Assembly: GCA_040386075.1 (NCBI GenBank)
Contig: JAZKGE010000034.1
Span: 104,954-168,953 of the forward strand
Direction: 5' to 3'
Length of the DNA stretch: 64,000 bases
DNA from: UBA4416 sp040386075
Lineage (GTDB): Bacteria > Bacteroidota > Bacteroidia > B-17B0 > Aurantibacillaceae
Below the pieces are notes generated by a model that had not been told where the DNA came from, did no database searches, and saw only the letters and a list, made by a program, of their open reading frames with translations. Within the stretch, counting starts at the first letter, position 1, and every line of letters begins with the position of its first letter. Position numbers and translations under genes: made by a program. Shown piece by piece: positions 53,270 through 60,700 of the stretch.

Positions 53270-54917
53270 TCAATAATTCTTTGGCGTTCTTTAAAGCAAT
53301 TTCTGTTGGAACCCCTGTACTCAACATTTTCGCTATCTCGGCAACACGTTCTTCTTTAGTCAACGCTTTGATACTTGAGGTGGTTTTATCTTTAGAATCA
53401 GATTTGTAAACAAATAAATGATTACTGCCTTTACTTGCCATTTGCGGTAAATGAGTAATGGTGATAACCTGCATGGTTTTTCCCATAGCAAATAAGATAT
53501 TGCCGATCTTGTCAGCTACATCGCCACTTACTCCCGTATCTATTTCATCAAAAATAATGGTTGGTAAAGAAGTACGTTCTGCTAATAAAGCTTTCAGGCA
53601 TAACATCAATCGTGAAAGCTCCCCGCCTGAAGCTGTTTTATGGAGTTCTTTAAACTCAGCTCCCTTGTTTGCTGTAAACAAAAAAGAGATCGCATCCAAG
53701 CCGGTAGCACTTATATTTTCCTGTGGTTTTAATTCTATTTTAAATTGTGCGTTGGCCATCGACAGGCTCGTTAGCATTGTTTTAATATTTTGTTCAATAC
53801 CAGATGTTGCTTTTTGTCGTTTTGTAGAAAGTTCGGCAGCGGTTACTTTACACTGCTTCTCAAGAGTTGATATTTCTTTGCGTGTTTTTTCGATACTTAC
53901 TTCCAGAGATGAAAACTGCTGTAATTTTAGTTCGATCTCATTTTTTATTGTCAGTAATTCTTCTTCCGTATTAACACCATGTTTCTTTAATAAACGATTG
54001 AGTTTATCTAATTGGGTATTTATTTCCCCTAGTCGTGTATTATCATACACAACATCTTCCTCACATGTTTCAATGTCCTTTGATAGTTCTTTTAATTCTA
54101 TAGAAACCGAATTAATTCTTTCAAATAATTCAGTAAACTGCTTCCCAAATTTAGAAACACCTTGTAATTGTTGTTTTACTAATGCCAGGGCCGATACAAT
54201 ATTTTCGTCGCCGCCATTAATAGCAAGCGCTGATTTTGCTAAATTTCCCTTAATGAATTCAGCATTTTCCAGGGTTTCGCTTTCTTCCTCCAGTTGCTTC
54301 AGATCGCCTGGTTTAAAAGGCGTTTCTTCTAACTCGTTAAATTGGAATTGGTAATAATCAAGTTCTTTTTTTGCCTGTAATTCCTGAGTTGTTAGCTCGT
54401 CCAGTTGCTTTTTTAGTTTTTGTAGAGAATTGAATTGTTTTTTATAATCAGTAAATAAACCTGTGGTTTGCGCAAAGGCATCCACTAATTCGAACTGAAA
54501 ATTAGTTTCTTTTAATAATAAGGTTTCGTGCTGAGAATGAATATCTATCAACTGATCTCCCAGTTCCTTTAAAACCCCTATAGTTGTTGGAGTATCATTG
54601 ATGAAAGCCCTGGATTTTCCTTCTGGAGTAATTTCTCTTCTTATTGTTGTGTTTTCTTCAAAATCCAGTTCGTGGGTCTCAAAAAATGTTTTTAAATTAT
54701 ATTCTTTGATATTAAAGCGGACTTCAATAATGCATTTTTTTGTTTTATCGTGCAGTGAGTTCAAGTCTGCCCTGTTTCCTAAAGTAAGTCCAAGTGCGCC
54801 TAAAAGAATGGATTTTCCAGCACCGGTTTCGCCGGTTATCACTGTTAAGCCTTTATTGAGGTTAACTTCGGTTTCTTCGATCAGTGCAAAATTCTGTATA
54901 CGTAAATGCTGTAACAT
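53262..54917 (-). CDS. recN: DNA repair protein RecN
   Basis: 551 residues, full length. Walker A GETGAGKS (residues 29-36) at the N-terminus, long coiled coils in the middle, and the C-terminal ABC signature and Walker B (TASGGELSRLMLCLKALLA; IFDEIDTGVSGDVADKIG). It is an SMC-like ATPase in double-strand-break repair. First gene of a pair with the LtaS-like gene. Confidence 0.96.
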   Translation of the reverse strand: MLQHLRIQNFALIEETEVNLNKGLTVITGETGAGKSILLGALGLTLGNRADLNSLHDKTKKCIIEVRFNIKEYNLKTFFETHELDFEENTTIRREITPEGKSRAFINDTPTTIGVLKELGDQLIDIHSQHETLLLKETNFQFELVDAFAQTTGLFTDYKKQFNSLQKLKKQLDELTTQELQAKKELDYYQFQFNELEETPFKPGDLKQLEEESETLENAEFIKGNLAKSALAINGGDENIVSALALVKQQLQGVSKFGKQFTELFERINSVSIELKELSKDIETCEEDVVYDNTRLGEINTQLDKLNRLLKKHGVNTEEELLTIKNEIELKLQQFSSLEVSIEKTRKEISTLEKQCKVTAAELSTKRQKATSGIEQNIKTMLTSLSMANAQFKIELKPQENISATGLDAISFLFTANKGAEFKELHKTASGGELSRLMLCLKALLAERTSLPTIIFDEIDTGVSGDVADKIGNILFAMGKTMQVITITHLPQMASKGSNHLFVYKSDSKDKTTSSIKALTKEERVAEIAKMLSTGVPTEIALKNAKELLNA

Positions 54918-55112
54918 AGGTCCGTTAAATATCGGAAATTAATCAGCGTTCGGTCGGTTATTTTACTCATATAGCAAGGTCATTTTTCAACAATTTTTCC
55001 TTTAAAATAATTTACCCCTAAATCAGATGAGTCATTCAATCATTTAAACGACCTGTTCACTCAAAATCGTGTAACGAAATGTTTTTTTTATCGTAATACA
55101 ATGCAGAAAGAC

Positions 55113-55128
55113 TGGCAAAAAACTTGCA
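55113..55128 (+). promoter_or_regulatory. Sigma-54-like -24/-12 promoter ahead of the primary sigma factor gene
   Basis: TGGCAAAAAACTTGCA has the GG and GC elements with the correct spacing for sigma-54 (TGGC at 55113-55116, TTGCA at 55124-55128). The implied start is near 55139, 28 bases before ATG 55167. No clean TAnnTTTG box was seen here. One match could be chance in AT-rich DNA. Confidence 0.4.
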
Positions 55129-55166
55129 CTATCTATTCAAAAGTATCATTTCTAATTTTTTGAATC

Positions 55167-56033
55167 ATGAGACAGCTAAAAATAACCAAACAGATCACAA
55201 ATCGCGAAACAGCTTCGCTTGATATGTATTTACAGGATATAGGGCGCGTAGAATTAATTACGGCCGATGAAGAAGTTGTTCTTGCACAAAAAATTAAAAA
55301 TGGCGATCAAAAAGCGCTCGATAAACTGGTAAAAGCCAATTTACGTTTCGTAGTTTCTGTTTCCAAGCAATACCAAAATCAGGGTTTAAGTTTACCCGAC
55401 CTTATAAATGAAGGTAATATGGGATTGATCAAAGCTGCTCAGCGGTTTGATGAAACCCGGGGATTTAAGTTCATTTCCTACGCTGTTTGGTGGATCCGCC
55501 AATCTATTTTGCAGGCATTGGCCGAACAGTCAAGAATTGTAAGGTTACCGTTAAATAAGATCGGTGCTATCAATAAGATCAATAAAACTTTTGCCAAACT
55601 GGAGCAACAATTAGAGCGAGAACCAATTGCTGAAGAGATCTCAGAAATTTTAGACATTTTACCAGAAGATATTCGTGATATTATGAAGAATCAGGGGCGC
55701 CATATGAGTATGGACGCACCTTTAGGAACTATGGAAGATGGAGGAAGCATGTATGAGTTATTGGAAAACAAGCATGAAGTATCACCTGATAACGACCTGA
55801 TCATTGAAAGTTTAAGAAGTGAGATCAATAGAGCTTTAACGGCTTTAACTGCCAGAGAGGCGGATGTGGTAAGGTTATATTACGGATTAAGTGGTGGGCA
55901 TTCACATTCGCTGGAAGAGATAGGAGAAAAGTTCGAATTAACTAGGGAGAGAGTACGTCAGATAAAAGAAAAAGCAGTACGCCGTTTAAAACATGCCTCG
56001 CGCAGTAAGTTTTTAATGGGCTATTTAGGATAG
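55167..56033 (+). CDS. rpoD: Primary RNA polymerase sigma factor (RpoD/SigA)
   Basis: 288 residues, the short primary sigma-70 typical of Bacteroidota. Region 1.2 SLDMYLQDIGRVELI; region 2 with NLRFVVSVSKQYQNQG, LSLPDLINEGNMGLIKA, and FKFISYAVWWIRQSILQALA (the -10-reading helix). Region 3 EQQLEREPIAEEISEIL. Region 4 TAREADVVRLYYGL and LTRERVRQIKEKAVRRLK. This factor should recognise the TAnnTTTG boxes found across the window. It is followed by a terminator and two small-RNA-like units. Confidence 0.96.
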   Translation: MRQLKITKQITNRETASLDMYLQDIGRVELITADEEVVLAQKIKNGDQKALDKLVKANLRFVVSVSKQYQNQGLSLPDLINEGNMGLIKAAQRFDETRGFKFISYAVWWIRQSILQALAEQSRIVRLPLNKIGAINKINKTFAKLEQQLEREPIAEEISEILDILPEDIRDIMKNQGRHMSMDAPLGTMEDGGSMYELLENKHEVSPDNDLIIESLRSEINRALTALTAREADVVRLYYGLSGGHSHSLEEIGEKFELTRERVRQIKEKAVRRLKHASRSKFLMGYLG

Positions 56034-56051
56034 TTGTTTATGTTTAGTTAG

Positions 56052-56105
56052 CCCGATAACAATCGGGATTAAAAAGGAGGCTTGTGTTTGGTCTCCTTTT
56101 TTTTT
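56052..56105 (+). terminator. Hairpin plus rho-independent terminator of rpoD
   Basis: A perfect CCCGAT/ATCGGG hairpin (56052-56057 with 56062-56067) is followed by a terminator stem GGAGGC/GTCTCC (56076-56081 with 56091-56096) and nine T. Confidence 0.8.
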
Positions 56106-56114
56106 GCCCGGAAC

Positions 56115-56221
56115 TGGCATGCTTTTTTATGAATATAGTTATATCGGGAATAGTGTTTAGTTCCGTTTAGTTTAATTAATCAAAAAAAGGGAGATTCCGC
56201 TATGGTAATCTCCCTTTTTTT
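56115..56221 (+). ncRNA. Candidate small RNA unit A
   Basis: Begins with a TGGCAT box (56115), then a hairpin CGGGA/TTCCG (56145-56149 with 56161-56165), a linker GTTTAGTTTAATTAATC, and a terminator GGGAGATT/AATCTCCC (56189-56196 with 56207-56214) with seven T. The likely RNA is about 56140-56221. Unit B at 56236 repeats the same order and much of the sequence. Confidence 0.5.
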
Positions 56222-56235
56222 ATGCTGTTTGGTTT

Positions 56236-56331
56236 TGGCACACTTTTGTATAGTAGATAATACCGGGATAGGTTTTGTTCCGTTTAGTTTAGTTTAAAAA
56301 GTGGAGGCATACATTCGTAGCCTCCTTTTTT
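56236..56331 (+). ncRNA. Candidate small RNA unit B
   Basis: TGGCACACTTTTGTA box at 56236, hairpin CGGGA/TTCCG (56264-56268 with 56278-56282), linker GTTTAGTTTAGTTTAAAAAG, terminator GGAGGC/GCCTCC (56303-56308 with 56320-56325) and six T. Same layout as unit A; the TTCCGTTTAGTTTA stretch is identical in both. The rest of this 376-base gap holds only the rpe promoter box. Confidence 0.5.
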
Positions 56332-56384
56332 ATTCTGGTTATTTATTGTTTATAGAATTTTGCCCTATCATTTACATAATTTTA

Positions 56385-56392
56385 TATTTTTG
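56385..56392 (+). promoter_or_regulatory. Bacteroidota -7 promoter box, TATTTTTG
   Basis: Exact TAnnTTTG, 17 bases before the rpe start codon. Confidence 0.6.
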
Positions 56393-56409
56393 AAGCTTAA
56401 ACTACTATT

Positions 56410-57066
56410 ATGTCACATTTGATTGCGCCCTCGGTTTTATCAGCAGATTTTGGAAATTTGCAGCGGGATATAGAACTGATCAATAACTCTGATGCGGATT
56501 GGTTCCATATTGATATTATGGATGGTGCATTTGTTCCAAATATCTCTTTTGGTTTTCCGGTTTTAAAAGCCATTCAAAAGCACGCGAAAAAGCCATTGGA
56601 TGTTCATTTAATGATAGAAGATCCTGATCGTTATACACAGTTGTTTAAAGACGCAGGTGCAGATATTTTAACCGTTCATATTGAAGCCTGTCGTCATCTA
56701 CATCGTTCTATCCAAAATATTAAAGCGCTGGGAATGAAAGCTGGAGTTGCACTAAATCCACACACTTCTGTATTGGCATTGGAAGATGTCATTGCTGATA
56801 TTGATCTGGTTTGTGTGATGAGTGTAAATCCAGGTTTTGGCGGACAAAAATTCATTGAGAATACATACACTAAAGTTATAGCACTTAAAAAACTGATCAC
56901 ACAAAAAAATTCTGCAGCACTTATTGAAATTGATGGAGGAGTTGATTTAAATAACTACCACAAACTATTAGTAGCTGGTGCTGATGTACTGGTTGCAGGC
57001 AATACTGTTTTCAGTAGCCCTAATCCAAGAGATACAATTACACAATTAAAGCAAGTACAATTATAA
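56410..57066 (+). CDS. rpe: Ribulose-phosphate 3-epimerase
   Basis: 218 residues, full length. TIM-barrel signatures: LIAPSVLSADFGNLQRDIE, WFHIDIMDGAFVPNISFG (catalytic Asp and metal ligand His), DVHLMIEDPDRY, VMSVNPGFGGQKFI and ALIEIDGGVDLNNYHKL. It interconverts ribulose 5-phosphate and xylulose 5-phosphate in the pentose phosphate pathway. A promoter box lies upstream; sodA follows 40 bases after its stop. Confidence 0.96.
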   Translation: MSHLIAPSVLSADFGNLQRDIELINNSDADWFHIDIMDGAFVPNISFGFPVLKAIQKHAKKPLDVHLMIEDPDRYTQLFKDAGADILTVHIEACRHLHRSIQNIKALGMKAGVALNPHTSVLALEDVIADIDLVCVMSVNPGFGGQKFIENTYTKVIALKKLITQKNSAALIEIDGGVDLNNYHKLLVAGADVLVAGNTVFSSPNPRDTITQLKQVQL

Positions 57067-57071
57067 ACCCC

Positions 57072-57089
57072 GTCTGCCAACAGGCAGAC
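57072..57089. repeat. Small hairpin GTCTGCC/GGCAGAC (family R5)
   Basis: Perfect 7-bp stem with an AACA loop between rpe and sodA. No T run follows, so it is not a standard terminator; it may be a short palindromic repeat or an attenuating hairpin. Confidence 0.6.
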
Positions 57090-57106
57090 CTAAAAAACAA
57101 AACAAT

Positions 57107-57715
57107 ATGCCATTCGAATTACCACAACTACCGTATGCACATAATGCACTGGAACCACACATTGATGCTAAAACTATGGAGATACACCATGGAAAACATC
57201 ACCAGGCTTATGTTACCAATTTAAATAATGCTATTGCAGGAACCGATGCAGAAAAAATGAGCATCGAAGATATCTGTAAAAATATCTCTAAATACCCAAT
57301 GGCTGTTCGCAACAATGGAGGTGGACATTATAACCATTCTTTATTTTGGCAGGTTATGGCACCAAATGCCGGCGGTATGCCAACAGGAGATTTAGCTAAA
57401 GCAATTGAAACCGACTTAGGTGGTTTTGAAAAATTTAAAACAGATTTCGCAGCAGCTGGAGCAACCCGTTTTGGTTCAGGCTGGGCCTGGTTATGTGTGA
57501 AAGAAGGTAAACTTTGCGTTTGCTCTACCCCAAACCAGGATAATCCTTTAATGGATATTGCTGATTGCAAAGGTACGCCTATCTTAGGGATGGATGTATG
57601 GGAACATGCATACTATTTAAATTACCAAAACCGTCGTCCTGATTATATGGCTGCATTCTTTAATGTGATCAACTGGACAAAAGTTAGCGAGCTATACGCA
57701 GCTGCTAAAAAATAA
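57107..57715 (+). CDS. Superoxide dismutase, Fe/Mn type
   Basis: 202 residues. The four metal ligands are present: His27 (EIHHGKHHQAY), His77 (HYNHSLFW), Asp163 and His167 (GMDVWEHAYYL). The Fe or Mn choice cannot be decided from the sequence with confidence. No signal peptide, so cytoplasmic. It ends at a bidirectional terminator shared with the giant protease gene. Confidence 0.96.
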   Translation: MPFELPQLPYAHNALEPHIDAKTMEIHHGKHHQAYVTNLNNAIAGTDAEKMSIEDICKNISKYPMAVRNNGGGHYNHSLFWQVMAPNAGGMPTGDLAKAIETDLGGFEKFKTDFAAAGATRFGSGWAWLCVKEGKLCVCSTPNQDNPLMDIADCKGTPILGMDVWEHAYYLNYQNRRPDYMAAFFNVINWTKVSELYAAAKK

Positions 57716-57734
57716 TTTAAATATTAGTTTAAAT

Positions 57735-57769
57735 AAAAAGCCCCGCTTGAATTTTCATGCGGGGCTTTT
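57735..57769. terminator. Bidirectional rho-independent terminator
   Basis: 10-bp stem AAAGCCCCGC/GCGGGGCTTT (57737-57746 with 57759-57768) with a 12-base loop, lying between the converging sodA and giant protease genes. Confidence 0.88.
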
Positions 57770-57786
57770 GTTGGGTTAAACTTTTT

Positions 57787-60700
57787 TTATTCTTTGATCA
57801 CTCGTGTTACAAAGTAAGAGCCATTGTTTTTGATCCTCACTGAGTAAATTCCTTTTGCAAAATGATTGAATGAAATAGTAGTACTGTTGCTTGAAATAAT
57901 TTCGGCTAATACTAACTTACCGATCGCATCAAATACTTCCAGTGATCCATTTTCAACAGTATGCGATCTAAAATCGATCGTAAAATTACCGTTAGTAGGA
58001 TTTGGATACACAATAAATGAATTAGAAGAAGTCGCTTCTGTTATTCCTGTACAGGTATTTACATCTACTGATTCACTGGCAACTGCCGAACAGCTATTTA
58101 CATCTGTGTAACTATAATTTACAGTAAATGTTCCAACACCTGAAGCAGCGGGGTCAAAGTTTGAACCGCTGACACCTGCTCCCGAATAAGTTCCGCCACT
58201 TGGACTTCCCGTTAATACAACAGCAGCATTATTTATACAAAGTGGCCCTGATAAACCACTCAAGGTCACATTAGGTAAATTATTTACGCTAACAGTTGCT
58301 AGCTGAGAATCAAAGCAGCCGTTAGTTGTTCCTGTAACCGTATAACTTGTTGTAGTAGCGGGGGAAACAGAGATGCTTGCTGTTGATGCCGAAGTACTCC
58401 AACTATAAGTTGTAGCGCCGCTTGCTGTTAAAGCAGCAAAATTCCCTGAACAAATGGTTGAACTGATTACGGATACTGTTGGTGTTGTATTTACATTCAC
58501 TGTGGCAACTTTGGTGTTTGTACAACCGTTAGTTGTTCCTGTTACAGTATAATTAGTTGTTGATGAGGGGGAAACAGAGATGCTTGCTGTTGGTGCCGAA
58601 GTACTCCAACTATAAGTTGTAGCGCCGCTTGCTGTTAAAGCAGCAAAATTCCCTGAACAAATAGTTGAACTGTTTACGGATACTGTTGGTGTTGTTTTTA
58701 CAGTTACATTACTCACTTTCGTATTCGTACATCCATTAGTTGTTCCTGTAACTGTATAACTTATACTTGTAGTTGGTGATACAGACACACTTGCTGTAGA
58801 AGCTGAAGTACTCCAGCTATAGCTTGTAGCACCGCTTGCCATTAATACTGCAGAATTGCCAGAACAAATAGTCGAACTGTTTACCGAAACTGTTGGCGTA
58901 GTTTTTACAACTACATTGGATACATTAGATCCCGTACATCCATTTGAGGTTCCTGTTACAGTATAGCTTGTAGTTGTTGCAGGAGAAACAGAGATGCTTG
59001 CAGTTGATGCCGAAGTGCTCCAGCTGTAACTTGTAGCGCCGCTTGCCGTTAAAGCAGCAGAATTTCCTGAACAAATGGTTGAACTGTTTACAGAAACAGT
59101 TGGCGTAGTGTTTACATTTACAGTTGCTATTTTAGAATTTACACAACCGTTAGATGTTCCTGTTACAGTATAGCTTGTAGTTGTTGCAGGAGAAACAGAA
59201 ATACTTGTTGTTGAAGCCGAAGTACTCCAGCTATAAGTTGTTGCGCCGCTTGCTATTAATGCAGCAGAATTCCCTGAACAGATAGTAGTACTATTTACGG
59301 ATACTGTTGGATTTGCTGTAACATTTACGGCAACTGTATTGGTCGCTGTTGTTCCACAACCAACTAAGTTACCGCTTATTGTATAAATGGTTGTTGAAGT
59401 TGGCGACACAGAAATAGAAGCGTTGTTCGATCCTGTGTTCCATGTATAAGTTGTAACACCACTTGCAGTAACTGTAGTTGTTACCCCTGAGCATATAGAA
59501 GGAGAATTAACTGCTATAGATGGCGCACTACCTACTGTTACAGAAGCTGTTGATGTTTTAACGCAACCTGCCGCTGATGTCCCTGTTACTGTATAGTTGG
59601 TTGTTGAAGCAGGAGACACAGGTAAGCTGGCGCCTGTAGCACCTGTATTCCATGTATAAGTACTAGCACCGCTTGCTGATAATGTTCCTGTGGAACCTGA
59701 ACAAATTGTTGCAGATGAAACAGCAACATTCGGTAATGTATTAACTGTTACAGTAGCCGTTTTTGTGTTTACACAACCATTGCTTGTTCCTGTTACTACA
59801 TAACTGCTTGTAATAGTTGGCGTAACAGAAATACTTGCGGTTGATGCAGATGTACTCCAACTGTAACTTGTAGCGCCGCTTGCCGTTAATGCTACAGAGT
59901 TTCCTGAGCATATTGTTGAATTATTCACTGCAACTGTTGGTGCAGTATTTACGTTTACCGTAGCAATTTTTGTATTTGTACAACCATTGGATGTTCCAGT
60001 AACAGTATAGCTTGTTGTAGTAGCAGGAGAAACAGAAATACTTGCCGTTAATGCAGATGTACTCCAGCTATAAGTTGTTGCGCCATTCGCAGTTAATGCT
60101 GCAGAATTTCCTGAACAAATAGTTGAATTGTTAACCGCAACAGTTGGCGTAGCGTTTACATTTACTGTAGCAACTTTTGTATTTGTACAACCATTACTTG
60201 TACCTGTAACCGTATAATTTGTTGTAGTAGCAGGTGAAACAGAAATACTTGCTGTAGATGCAGAAGTACTCCAGCTATAAGTTGTAGCACCGTTTGCCGT
60301 TAAAGCGGCAGAATTTCCAGAACAAATAGTTGAATTGTTAACCGCAACAGTTGGCGTAGTGTTTACATTTACTGTAGCAACTTTTGTATTTGTACAACCG
60401 TTACTTGTACCTGTAACCGTATAATTTGTTGTAGTAGCAGGTGAAACAGAAATACTTGCTGTAGATGCAGAAGTACTCCAGTTATACGTTGTAGCACCAC
60501 TCGCCGTTAATACTGCTGAATTTCCTGAGCACATGGTTGAGCTGTTCACAGCAACAGTTGGAGTTGCTATCACTGTTACGGTTTTAATTGAGGTGTTTTG
60601 TCCTGATGTATTTTTTGCGATTAAAGAAATGGTATAAGTTCCTGCATTGGCAAAAGTTACCGTGGGGTTTTGTGCATTTGCGTTTGAGAAGGTAACTCCC

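Noticed and set aside
53458..54354. A 298-codon open frame antisense to recN
   Set aside because: It is on the opposite strand of a well-conserved recN and has no recognisable domain; a shadow of codon bias.
58275..60564. Tandem DNA repeats that could suggest a CRISPR array or satellite
   Set aside because: The ~208-base period is fully coding, in frame and part of a known domain architecture.
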